Source: Streptomyces abyssomicinicus
GTDB taxonomy: Bacteria > Actinomycetota > Actinomycetes > Streptomycetales > Streptomycetaceae
Length of the DNA: 64,000 nt
NCBI RefSeq assembly: GCF_008974245.1
Contig: NZ_BBZI01000010.1
Span: forward strand, 248,001 to 312,000
Direction of reading: 5' to 3'
Of this stretch, positions 19,126 through 26,693 are shown one piece after another. The translations under genes were made by a program, and so were the position numbers. A model generated the notes under the pieces. That model had not been told where the DNA came from and ran no database searches. It saw nothing but the letters and a program-made list of their open reading frames with translations. Every line of letters begins with the position of its first letter. The first letter of the stretch is position 1.

Positions 19126-19150
19126 GTTTGCCCGCCGGGCGCCCGGGTAC
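19126..19150 (+). promoter_or_regulatory. Sigma-B-type promoter, full match
   Basis: GTTT (19126-19129), 15-base spacer, GGGTAC (19145-19150), an exact fit to the streptomycete sigma-B pattern GNNT-N14-16-GGGTAY. The predicted start is about 45 bases before the SDR ATG at 19202. A second GGGTAC at 19162-19167 has no suitable -35. Confidence 0.65.
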
Positions 19151-19201
19151 TGCGACGGACCGGGTACCCATCCGGTCCACCGCTCGCGCAGGAGGCGCCG
19201 C

Positions 19202-20002
19202 ATGCCCGAGACCGCACCGCCCGTCGCCGTCGTCACCGGCTCGGACTCCGGCATCGGCCGGGCCGTGGCGGTCCGGCTGGCCGAGCAGGGAATGGACGTG
19301 GGCGTCACCTGGCACACCGACCGCGAGGGAGCCGAACGCACCGCGCGTGAAGTGCGCTCCAAGGGCTGCCGCGCCGAGATCGCCCAGGTCGACCTCACCC
19401 GGCTGCCGGAGGCCGCCGACGCGGTGGACGCACTCTGCGAGCGGCTCGGCCGTGTCGACGTCCTGGTCAACAATGCGGGCACCGGCACCTCGACCCTGTT
19501 CCTGGAGCTGGGCCTCGAGGACCTGCGGCACGTCCTGGACGTGAACCTGGCGGGCCCCTTCCTCTGCTCGCAGCGCGCCGCCCGGCGCATGGTCGGACAG
19601 GGCGGGGGCGGGCGCATCGTGAACATCACCTCGGTGCACGAGCACCAGCCGAAGGTGGGCGCCGCCCCGTACTGCGCGGCCAAGGGCGGACTGGGGCTGC
19701 TGACCCAGGTGATGGCGCTGGAACTCGCCGAACACGGCATCACGGTGAACTCGGTCGCGCCCGGCGAGATCTCCACCCCGATGACCGGCCAGGAGGACAC
19801 CGACCCGCACACCCGGCGACGCCCGGGCGTTCCCCTGGGCCGCCCGGGCGACGCCCGGGAGGTCGCCGCAGTCGTCGCCTTCCTGGCCGGGCCCGAGTCC
19901 TCCTACGTCACCGGAGCCTCCTGGGTCGTCGACGGCGGGATGACGCGGATGGGACCGATGGCCGGGGCGTCCCTGGAACGGGACGACTGGCGGCGTCCCT
20001 GA
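19202..20002 (+). CDS. SDR family oxidoreductase
   Basis: 266 residues, classical SDR: TGSDSGIG cofactor loop near residue 12, NNAG after beta-4, active-site Ser in NITSVHEHQP, the YCAAK catalytic Tyr-Lys, and a C-terminal GASWVVDGGMTR typical of tetrameric dehydrogenases. It resembles glucose-1-dehydrogenase/3-oxoacyl-ACP reductase-like enzymes, with substrate not determinable. ATG at 19202 has GGAGG in range. The sigma-B-type promoter upstream suggests induction by osmotic or general stress. The next gene begins 20 bases downstream on the same strand. Confidence 0.9.
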   Translation: MPETAPPVAVVTGSDSGIGRAVAVRLAEQGMDVGVTWHTDREGAERTAREVRSKGCRAEIAQVDLTRLPEAADAVDALCERLGRVDVLVNNAGTGTSTLFLELGLEDLRHVLDVNLAGPFLCSQRAARRMVGQGGGGRIVNITSVHEHQPKVGAAPYCAAKGGLGLLTQVMALELAEHGITVNSVAPGEISTPMTGQEDTDPHTRRRPGVPLGRPGDAREVAAVVAFLAGPESSYVTGASWVVDGGMTRMGPMAGASLERDDWRRP

Positions 20003-20022
20003 GCCGAACTACTCTCGGAGCC

Positions 20023-20265
20023 ATGACGGAAATCTCGAGCCCTCGCGTCGCCCGGTCCCGGATCACCGTGCTCGGGGTCCAGCCGGACAGCCGGCCCTTC
20101 CGGATCGTGGAGATCGACGGCGACTACGTCGGAACGGCGAGGTCCGTCACCGACGTCCTGCAGATCGCCGCCGCCTACGGCATCGTGGTGCACGACCTCG
20201 ACGACCCGGACGTCGTGCGCTGGGTGGGCGGCGACAAGTTCACCTGGGGCCCGGGCCCGCACTAG
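20023..20265 (+). CDS. Conserved small protein of unknown function
   Basis: 80 residues, no membrane segment. The region FRIVEIDGDYVGTARSVTDVLQIAAAYGIVVHDLDDPDVVRWVGGDKFTW looks like a compact alpha/beta domain and is, as far as I recall, a small family restricted to actinomycetes. CGGAG precedes the ATG. It follows the SDR by 20 bases and is probably co-transcribed. No function is known to me. Confidence 0.7.
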   Translation: MTEISSPRVARSRITVLGVQPDSRPFRIVEIDGDYVGTARSVTDVLQIAAAYGIVVHDLDDPDVVRWVGGDKFTWGPGPH

Positions 20266-20312
20266 GACCGGTCCGGCGCCCCGTCCCGCCATCCGTCCGG
20301 TGACCTGCCCGG

Positions 20313-20369
20313 TGACCCGTCCCGCGCCCCGTCCGGTGGCCCGTCCGATGACCCGTCCCGCGCCCCGTC
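20313..20369. repeat. Direct 21-bp repeat in intergenic region
   Basis: Two identical 21-bp copies, 20313-20333 and 20349-20369, inside a stretch of degenerate CCCGTCC(G/C) repeats (20268-20370) between the convergent 80-residue-protein and VanZ genes. Probably slippage-derived. Confidence 0.7.
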
Positions 20370-20451
20370 GGGCGGTCCCGGAGTTCCGCGCCCCGGCGGG
20401 GCGGCCGGGGACCGCCGGACGGGCCCCGCCGCCGGGGGCGGGCCCGGGAAC

Positions 20452-20979
20452 CTACGCCCCGGCCGGGCGCGCCCGGCGGGCGTGCACCGCTCGGCCGAGC
20501 CTGCGGCCGATCAGCAGATGGCCCAGCAGCGCACCGGTGGTGTTCATGATGACGTCGTCGATGTCGAACGCCCGCCCGGTCACCAGGGACCCCTGCACCA
20601 GCTCCACGCAGAGCATGACCACCGCGGTGAGCGCGAGCACCCGCAGCATGCCGCGCGCCGCCGGGGCCACCACCGGCACCAGCACCCCGAAGGGCACCCC
20701 GAGCAGGACGTTGCCGCCGACCTGCTTGACCGCCTGGAGGGGCTCGTAGGCGGTGAAGTACGTCCGCAGGGAGTCCCCGGGGCGGAGGTTGCTGTGCGTC
20801 AGCTCCGCCGAGGCGGGCGACGGATTGAGTGTCAGCCGGGCCAGCAGGACCGAGAATCCGACCAGCAGGGCGAACCCCGCCAGTACGGCCAGGGCCCGGA
20901 GCGGCCACGGCAGGGGCCGCCGCGCGGGGGGTCCGGACGCCGCGCCGTCGCCCGTGCGGATCGCGCGTTCAGTCGCCAT
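20452..20979 (-). CDS. VanZ family membrane protein
   Basis: 175 residues with about four transmembrane helices. The VanZ signature is visible as NVLLGVPFGVLVP, then LCVELVQGSLVTGRAFDIDDVIMNTTGALLGHLL. VanZ-like proteins confer low-level teicoplanin resistance in enterococci; most genomic members have unknown roles at the envelope. The ATG lies inside the end of the upstream DUF4230 gene (11-base overlap), so the two are translationally coupled. Confidence 0.82.
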   Translation of the reverse strand: MATERAIRTGDGAASGPPARRPLPWPLRALAVLAGFALLVGFSVLLARLTLNPSPASAELTHSNLRPGDSLRTYFTAYEPLQAVKQVGGNVLLGVPFGVLVPVVAPAARGMLRVLALTAVVMLCVELVQGSLVTGRAFDIDDVIMNTTGALLGHLLIGRRLGRAVHARRARPAGA

Positions 20980-21628
20980 AGGTGACCGTCACCTTCTCGA
21001 AGCCCAGCGAGTGCAGCAGGCCCTCCAGCATTCCCGTCGTGTTCTTCTCGGCCGTCCTGGTCAGTTCGCTCTCCTTCGCCGCGTCCCCGATGTGCTTCAC
21101 CGCGAGCTTCTGCACCGCCTGCTCGCTGTTGGGGTTGTCCGAGAAGAGGTCGCCGAGACGGTCCAGCACCCCGCGCTGCTTGGAGACGGCGTACGAGCGC
21201 TCGGGGTCCAGCGCCGGCCGGCCCAGTTCGGCGTGCGGCAGGCGGAGCGTCGCCTCGGTGCGGTCCTCGTTCACCGAGATGTCCTCCTCGCCGACCTTGC
21301 CCAGGTCGACGTAGGCGTCCACGGTGCCCGCGCCCACGTAGAGCGTGCGGGTGCCGCGGACCGCGTCGGGCAGGAACTTGGTGTCCTTCTCCAGGTCCAC
21401 CACCACCTGGAAGTTGCCGGTGGCCGCGTCGTGGCGGCTGATGTCCTGCACCGACTTCAGCAGCGCGGGACCGGACCGGTCGTGGGTGTCGGTGCCGAAC
21501 CAGTCGCCGGGACCGGAGATCCCGCTCAGCTTGATCCCGGCGGCGAGCGCCAGCAGCACGAGCAGCAGGGCTCCCACCCATGTCCACACCCGCGACCGGC
21601 GCGCGGAACCTGAGGTCTTCGTCGTCAT
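20969..21628 (-). CDS. DUF4230 family membrane-anchored protein
   Basis: 219 residues. One N-terminal transmembrane helix (about 15-33, WTWVGALLLVLLALAAGI) is followed by an extracytoplasmic domain typical of DUF4230: LLKSVQDISRHDAATGNFQVVVDLEKD, TLYVGAGTVDAYVDLG, EATLRLPHAELGRPALDPERSYA. Function unknown in the family. ATG at 21628 follows GGGGAGG by 5 bases, which rules out the longer frame. It overlaps vanZ downstream. Confidence 0.82.
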   Translation of the reverse strand: MTTKTSGSARRSRVWTWVGALLLVLLALAAGIKLSGISGPGDWFGTDTHDRSGPALLKSVQDISRHDAATGNFQVVVDLEKDTKFLPDAVRGTRTLYVGAGTVDAYVDLGKVGEEDISVNEDRTEATLRLPHAELGRPALDPERSYAVSKQRGVLDRLGDLFSDNPNSEQAVQKLAVKHIGDAAKESELTRTAEKNTTGMLEGLLHSLGFEKVTVTYGD

Positions 21629-21797
21629 CCGGGCCTCCCCTTCCTGCTCACCCTTTCCCGCCATCCGGCGTGTCAGACAAGGGAATTGGCCCCAGGGGCC
21701 GGCCCGCGACCGTCCGTCGCGGACGGCCGGGACGGACGGTGCGGACGGGGAGCGGGGGAGGACCGGGAGGCGGTCCGGGTGGCGCGCCGGAGGCGGT

Positions 21798-22184
21798 CTA
21801 GGTGGCGCCGGAGGCGGCCCTGGGGGCCGGGGCGCGCAGCGCCTCCTCCATACTGGGCGCGACCGGCAGCACCGCGGCCAGACCGGTGACCCGCAGGATC
21901 CTCAGCACCAGCCGGTCCGCGCACACCACCCGTAACTCGCCGCCGCGGGCCAGCACCCGCCGCCGTGCGCGCAGCAGCAGCCGCAGACCGGAGCAGTCGA
22001 AGAACTCCACGGGCGTCAGGTCGACGACCACGTCGGGCCGGGTGCGCCCCGTCACGGCGTCCAGGTGCGGGCCGACCTCCTGCGCGGTGAGGATGTCGAT
22101 CTCGCCGCGGAGCTCCAGAACCGTGTGGCCCTGGTGCTCGCGTACCCGCAGGTGCCGGGTCAGGGGCGCGGGTTCCTGCCGCAC
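21798..22184 (-). CDS. STAS domain anti-anti-sigma factor
   Basis: 128 residues. ELRGEIDILTAQEV opens the STAS fold, and FFDCSGLRLLL carries the Ser65 that is phosphorylated in SpoIIAA/RsbV-type antagonists. These proteins bind anti-sigma kinases and release sigma factors when dephosphorylated by SpoIIE-type phosphatases. Two such phosphatases are in this window (33044-35449 and 53050-55425), though partnership is only a possibility. GTG at 22184 was chosen from GGAGG about 10 bases upstream and family length. The C-terminus is extended by a short Ala/Pro-rich tail. Confidence 0.83.
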   Translation of the reverse strand: MRQEPAPLTRHLRVREHQGHTVLELRGEIDILTAQEVGPHLDAVTGRTRPDVVVDLTPVEFFDCSGLRLLLRARRRVLARGGELRVVCADRLVLRILRVTGLAAVLPVAPSMEEALRAPAPRAASGAT

Positions 22185-22286
22185 GACGAGATCGCCTCCA
22201 TCCGGCCGCAGCCTGGCTCGGTCCGCCCAAGTCCCTTGCCTGGCACGGTAGTTACCCCTACAGGGTGAATTCCAGCATGTTCGATT

Positions 22287-22296
22287 GACATATGTC
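22287..22296. promoter_or_regulatory. AT-rich island with GACATATGTC palindrome upstream of STAS gene
   Basis: Bases 22250-22315 are unusually AT-rich for this genome and contain a perfect 10-bp palindrome about 100 bases before the STAS start. This is the likely promoter/operator zone. No confident -10/-35 pair could be assigned. Confidence 0.3.
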
Positions 22297-22371
22297 TGGC
22301 CTTTGGCTGTGAGGCTTGTGTGAGGACCGTCGCAGCGGCGGCCCCGCACCGGCCCGCGCCGGGCGCCGCGC

Positions 22372-23319
22372 TCAGTCGACGGTCAGCACCAGTTTGCCCA
22401 TGGTGCGCCCCGTCTCGCCCGCGGTGTGCGCGCGGGCCGCCTCGGCCAGCGGGAAGGTCTCCGCGACCGCCGCCCGCAGCCTTCCGGTCGCCGCCAGGTC
22501 CGCGACGGCGCGCATGCCGGCCTGGTCGTCCTCGACCAGCATCACCGCCGTCCGCACGCCGCGCCGCTCGGCCTCGGCGTACAGCTCCCGCGGAAGGGGC
22601 AGCAGCGAGACCAGCGTGCCGCCCGGGCGGAGCACCCGCAGCGAACGCAGGGCGTGCTCGCCGCCGATCGTCTCCAGCACCACGTCCATCCCGGAGACCG
22701 CCTCGGCGAAGTCGGTCTCCCGGTAGTCGATCTGCTCGTCCGCGCCCAGGCCCCGCAGGAAGCCGTGCTTCGCGGAACTGGCGGTGCCCACCACGTACGC
22801 GCCCCGGGACTTCGCGATCTGCACCGCCACATGGCCGACGCCGCCGGCCGCCGCGTGCACCAGGAGCCGCTGCCCCGGCCCCAGGACCGCCGTGTCCACC
22901 AGTGCCTGCCAGGCCGTCAGGGACACCAGCGGCAGCGCGCCGGCCTGCACCACGTCCACGCCCTCCGGCCGCGCGACGAACGCACGGGCCGGCCCCACGG
23001 CGTATTCCGCGTGCGAGCCGTGACCGAAGGGGTAGGGCAACATCCCGAACACCTCATCACCCGTTCGGTGGATCGTCACTCCGTACCCGGTCTCCACCAC
23101 CGTGCCGCACACGTCCCATCCGAGGACGAACGGCGGCTCGCCGAGGAGCCCGCCGCCGGCCCGGTGCTTCCAGTCCGTGGGGTTGACGCCGGCCGTCCGG
23201 ACCCGGATCAGCACCTCCCCGGGCCGGGGCGACGGGCGCTCCGTCTCCGCCTCCCGCAGCACGTCAGGGCCACCGAGGCTGTCCTGCCGGATCACGCGCA
23301 TGGTCTTCGAGCCGCTCAT
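22372..23319 (-). CDS. NADP-dependent quinone oxidoreductase (zinc-independent MDR)
   Basis: 315 residues of the medium-chain dehydrogenase/reductase superfamily. The N-terminal GroES-like region has TAGVNPTDWKHRAG; the nucleotide-binding fold has HAAAGGVGHVAVQIAKSRGA. It lacks the four-cysteine structural zinc loop, as in quinone oxidoreductase/QOR and enoyl-reductase-like members. A C-terminal GRTMGKLVL motif is family-typical. ATG at 23319 was chosen; ATG at 23301 is an alternative. Substrate unknown (quinones or alpha,beta-unsaturated carbonyls). Confidence 0.86.
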   Translation of the reverse strand: MSGSKTMRVIRQDSLGGPDVLREAETERPSPRPGEVLIRVRTAGVNPTDWKHRAGGGLLGEPPFVLGWDVCGTVVETGYGVTIHRTGDEVFGMLPYPFGHGSHAEYAVGPARAFVARPEGVDVVQAGALPLVSLTAWQALVDTAVLGPGQRLLVHAAAGGVGHVAVQIAKSRGAYVVGTASSAKHGFLRGLGADEQIDYRETDFAEAVSGMDVVLETIGGEHALRSLRVLRPGGTLVSLLPLPRELYAEAERRGVRTAVMLVEDDQAGMRAVADLAATGRLRAAVAETFPLAEAARAHTAGETGRTMGKLVLTVD

Positions 23320-23438
23320 GCGGACCAGCCTGCCACCGGTACCCGCCGGGCGCACGGCGTGCCCGGGGGGCGGGCGCCGACGGAGGGTAGCGCCCGGGGT
23401 CTTTCCCGGTGGAATATTCCCGGCCGAATCCCGGGGAG

Positions 23439-23469
23439 TTGATCCGGCGGACGGAATTCCGGCTAAGCT
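23439..23469 (+). promoter_or_regulatory. Possible housekeeping-type promoter of the conservon
   Basis: TTGATC (23439-23444) and TAAGCT (23464-23469) with a 19-base spacer, inside the 375-base gap (23320-23694) before cvnA. The rest of that gap is pyrimidine-rich with no convincing ORF. The leader would be about 220 bases. Spacer length is suboptimal, so this is tentative. Confidence 0.3.
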
Positions 23470-23694
23470 CCCCCGGAGCGCTGCGAGTTGGGACCTTTAC
23501 GCACCGCAATCGCCTCACCGTCCGCACATGCGTGCCCATTTGCCCGCGGTGCCGGAGAGGCTGCCGGTGGTCCGGTCCGCCGGCGTGTCCCCGGGGTGTC
23601 CACGGACGCCCCGCCGTGTCTTCGTCCACCTGTCCGCCTCCCGACTCCCCACCCGTCCGCCTGTCGCTCCGACGTGTCGCCCCGAAGGATGCAG

Positions 23695-25317
23695 ATGGAT
23701 TTCGCCACACCACCGGTGCGGACCTCAGCCGCCTGGTACGGCTGGTGGCTCATGCCGCTGGCCCTGGGCTCCGGAACGGTCGCCTCCGCCTTCCTGAGTC
23801 CGGAACCCGTCGTCACCACCACCGCGGGGGCCGCAGCCACCGCCGCCGGCGCCGTGTGCGTCCGGCTCCTCCTCAAGTCCCAGGACCGGCTGCGGCGGTC
23901 CCGGGAGGAACACCGGGCCGAGAGCCAGGAGACCGAGCGCCGCTGGCGGCAGCGGGCGGTGGGACTGGAGAACGACCTGGCCGTGGCCCGCGCCCAGGCG
24001 GAGAGCCGCCTCGCCGGCGAGCGGGAGGCCCTCGACCAGCGCCTCGCCGAGCGGGACCAGGCGTGGATGGCCACCCGGGAGCGCGACCTGGCCGTCGTCT
24101 CCCGGTTCGCCGGCCAGTACCTCCCCGAGGCGCTCAAGCGCCTGCGTGACGGCGACGCGGTGGAGGACCTCCTCCCGCTGGTCGAGCAGGAGCGGGACGT
24201 CACCCCCGAGGTGCGGGCCGAACTGCGCAAGGTGCTGCGCACCGCCCTGATCGGCGTGGAGGAGGAGCTCGACCGCTCCACCTCCGCCGAGCAGGCCGTC
24301 ATCAGCCTCGGCAACCGCATCCACGTCCTGACCAGCAAGCTCCGTGTCCGCCTGCACGAGATGCAGGGCGAGCACGGCCGCCACCCCGTGGTCGCGCAGG
24401 GCCTGATGGAACTCGACCAGCAGATCGGTCCCGCCGACTGTCTCGCCGCCTCCATCGGCGTGCTGGGCGGCTCGGCCCGCCCCGGCCGGCAGTGGCAGGA
24501 ACCCCAGCGGCTGCTGGGCGTGGTCCGCGGCGGCATCGGCCGGATCAAGGACTTCCACCGGGTGGAGATCCGTCAGCTGCCCGAACTGGGTGTCGACGGC
24601 GGCCTGGTGGACCACCTCACGCTGATCTTCGCGCACCTGCTGGACAACGCCGCCCGTTACTCCCCGCCCAGCGAGCCCGTCATCGTCTCCGGCAAGGAGG
24701 TCCCCAACGGCGTCGGCATCGAGATCCAGGACGCCGGCAAGGGCCTGAGCGAGGAGAAGAAGCGCGAGGCCGAGCGGTCCCTCGCGGGCGTCCCCGCGGG
24801 CTCCGGGCTCGGCGGCCTGTCCGAGGACGCGCACCTCGGCCTGCGGGTCGTGGGCACCCTGGCCCGCCGGTACGGGATCCGCGTCACCTTCGCCGACTCG
24901 CCCTGGCTGGGCACCTCCGTCGTCGTGGTGGTACCGCACAAGTACTTCAGCCCGCTGGCCGCCGCCCCGGCCGCCACGGCGCCCGAGCGGCCCGCCGGCG
25001 TCCCCGCGGTGCCGGCGCAGTCCGAGGCCGAACACGACATGGACGACGCCGGACACACCGGTGACTCCACCCCCGGAGGACTTCCCCGCCGCCGCAGCCT
25101 CCGGCGGAGCGCCGCCGAGCCGCGGGAGACCGTGCGTGCCCAGGCCGCCGGACAGCGGTCCGCCGGCGTGCCCGACGTCCCGCCCGACGCCTCGTTCGCC
25201 GGCCTGGCCGCCTTCGCCACCGCCGGTCGTGACATCGGCGCCCCGGCCCCCAGGGCGGCAGCCGACGACCGCGAGTCCACCGAGCCCCGTACGGAAGAAA
25301 GCGACTGGTCCGCATGA
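23695..25317 (+). CDS. cvnA: CvnA-type sensor histidine-kinase-like protein of a conservon
   Basis: 540 residues. An N-terminal short extracytoplasmic/transmembrane segment (WWLMPLALGSG, then TAAGAVCVRLLL) is followed by a long coiled coil (about 65-140) and a degenerate HATPase domain: LIFAHLLDNAARYSPPSEPV (N box), EIQDAGKGL (G1), GLSEDAHLGLRVVGTLARRYG (G2). A disordered Pro/Ala tail follows. CvnA proteins pair with CvnB-D to form membrane-associated G-protein-like complexes in streptomycetes (S. griseus rarA is an example). ATG at 23695 is preferred over 23689 because GAAGG then has a 6-base spacer. First gene of a five-gene overlapping operon. Confidence 0.88.
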   Translation: MDFATPPVRTSAAWYGWWLMPLALGSGTVASAFLSPEPVVTTTAGAAATAAGAVCVRLLLKSQDRLRRSREEHRAESQETERRWRQRAVGLENDLAVARAQAESRLAGEREALDQRLAERDQAWMATRERDLAVVSRFAGQYLPEALKRLRDGDAVEDLLPLVEQERDVTPEVRAELRKVLRTALIGVEEELDRSTSAEQAVISLGNRIHVLTSKLRVRLHEMQGEHGRHPVVAQGLMELDQQIGPADCLAASIGVLGGSARPGRQWQEPQRLLGVVRGGIGRIKDFHRVEIRQLPELGVDGGLVDHLTLIFAHLLDNAARYSPPSEPVIVSGKEVPNGVGIEIQDAGKGLSEEKKREAERSLAGVPAGSGLGGLSEDAHLGLRVVGTLARRYGIRVTFADSPWLGTSVVVVVPHKYFSPLAAAPAATAPERPAGVPAVPAQSEAEHDMDDAGHTGDSTPGGLPRRRSLRRSAAEPRETVRAQAAGQRSAGVPDVPPDASFAGLAAFATAGRDIGAPAPRAAADDRESTEPRTEESDWSA

Positions 25318-25727
25318 CGACGCAGCAGGGAACCGATGTCAGCTGGGCTCTCCGCGACCTCGCGGAGAGCATCCCGGAGATCCGCTTCACCCTGGTGGCC
25401 TCCAGCGACGGCAAGGCGATCACCTCCTACGGCGCCGACGACCCCGACGACGTGGACCGCTTCGCCGCGGTGGTCGCCGGACTGCAGGCGCTCGCACAGC
25501 CGGTGGCCGAGCAGTTCCCGGCGGCCGCCGGGCAGCTCAGGCTGGCCATGATCGAGGTCGACGGCGGCCACCTGTTCGTGGTCCGGGCCGGCCAGGAGAC
25601 CTACCTCGGCGTCCTCGCCAAGGAAGGCCTCGACCAAGGCCTGCTGGGCCATCAGATGCGGGATCTGGCGCGGAGGATGGGCGAGCTGCTCGGCACCACT
25701 CCGCGGCTGGAGGAGCACTCTGGATGA
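25314..25727 (+). CDS. cvnB: CvnB, roadblock/LC7 domain protein
   Basis: 137 residues, one roadblock/LC7 domain (DVSWALRDLAESIPEIRFTLVASSDGKAITSYG through LFVVRAGQETYLGVLAKEGLDQGLLGHQMRDLARRMGELL). Roadblock proteins of this type regulate small GTPases, and in conservons CvnB interacts with CvnA, CvnC and CvnD. The ATG overlaps the cvnA stop (ATGA). Confidence 0.93.
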   Translation: MTTQQGTDVSWALRDLAESIPEIRFTLVASSDGKAITSYGADDPDDVDRFAAVVAGLQALAQPVAEQFPAAAGQLRLAMIEVDGGHLFVVRAGQETYLGVLAKEGLDQGLLGHQMRDLARRMGELLGTTPRLEEHSG

Positions 25728-26107
25728 GTGCTCCCCGCCGGCCCACCGACCCGACCGGGCTCGAGCGCTACTACGTGCTCACCGGAGGCCGCAGCAAACC
25801 GGCCGGCCCCGCGGCGACCCTGGACGTGGCGACCCTCGTGGTCTCCCGGACGGGGCCGCAGCCGTCGCCCCAGCCCGGCCTGCAGCACGAGCACGAGGAG
25901 ATCCTCCGCCGCTGCCGCGAACCGCTGTCGGTGGCGGAGCTCGGCGCCCACCTGGGCCTGCCCTTCAACATCATCGCGGTACTCCTGGCCGATCTGCTCG
26001 AAGCAGGACGCGTGGAAACCCGTGACCCCGTCCCGGCGAACTCCGCCGGACTCGGGCCCGACCTCGCGCTCCTTGAGGAGGTACTCAGTGGACTTCAAAG
26101 GCTTTGA
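25724..26107 (+). CDS. cvnC: CvnC, DUF742 protein
   Basis: 127 residues. The DUF742 signature YYVLTGGRS near the N-terminus and the winged-helix-like EEILRRCREPLSVAELGAHLGLPFNIIAVLLADLLEAGRVE are clear. CvnC is the third component of conservons, with a possible DNA-binding fold but no proven target. The ATG overlaps the cvnB stop (ATGA), and the 3' end overlaps cvnD by 20 bases. Confidence 0.93.
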   Translation: MSAPRRPTDPTGLERYYVLTGGRSKPAGPAATLDVATLVVSRTGPQPSPQPGLQHEHEEILRRCREPLSVAELGAHLGLPFNIIAVLLADLLEAGRVETRDPVPANSAGLGPDLALLEEVLSGLQRL

Positions 26108-26693
26108 CCCCACCGGCCGGACCACGGCGGCGGACGGCACCCGCTCGGTGAAGGTCATGATCGCCGGTGGCTTCGGCACCGGGAAGACCACCATGGTCCG
26201 CTCGGTCAGCGACATCCGGCCGCTCACCACGGAGGAGACCCTCACCCAGGCCAGCGCCGGTGTGGACCACCTGATCGGTGTGACGGACAAGCAGCAGACC
26301 ACCGTCAGCCTGGACTTCGGCAAGATCGGCATCAACGACGAGCTGGTGCTCTACCTGTTCGGCACGCCGGGCCAGGAGCGCTTCTGGTTCCTGTGGAACG
26401 GGCTCTTCAAGGGGGCGCTGGGCGCGGTGGTCCTGGTCGACACCCGCCGGCTCGCCTCCAGCTTCCGCGCCATAGAGGAGATGGAGCGCCAGAACGTCCC
26501 CTTCGTGATAGCCCTCAACGTCTTCCCCGACAGCCGGGACCATCCGGTCGAGGAGATCCGCGACGCGCTGGACATCCCGGAGGACATCCCCGTCGTCGCC
26601 TTCGACGCCCGTGACCGGGCCGCGAGCCGTGACGTCCTCGTCGCGCTCATACGACATCTGCAGGAACGCGCCGTCGCCCTGGAGCCCCGATGA
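26088..26693 (+). CDS. cvnD: CvnD, small GTPase-like ATP/GTP-binding protein
   Basis: 201 residues. P-loop GGFGTGKTT (27-35), switch-II-like FGTPGQERFWFLWNGL, and ALNVF where the canonical NKxD specificity motif would lie. The altered NKxD is typical of the CvnD family, which hydrolyses GTP slowly and cycles with CvnB. GTG at 26088 has GAGGAGG 7 bases upstream; the longer frame is cvnC read in another phase. Confidence 0.92.
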   Translation: MDFKGFDPTGRTTAADGTRSVKVMIAGGFGTGKTTMVRSVSDIRPLTTEETLTQASAGVDHLIGVTDKQQTTVSLDFGKIGINDELVLYLFGTPGQERFWFLWNGLFKGALGAVVLVDTRRLASSFRAIEEMERQNVPFVIALNVFPDSRDHPVEEIRDALDIPEDIPVVAFDARDRAASRDVLVALIRHLQERAVALEPR

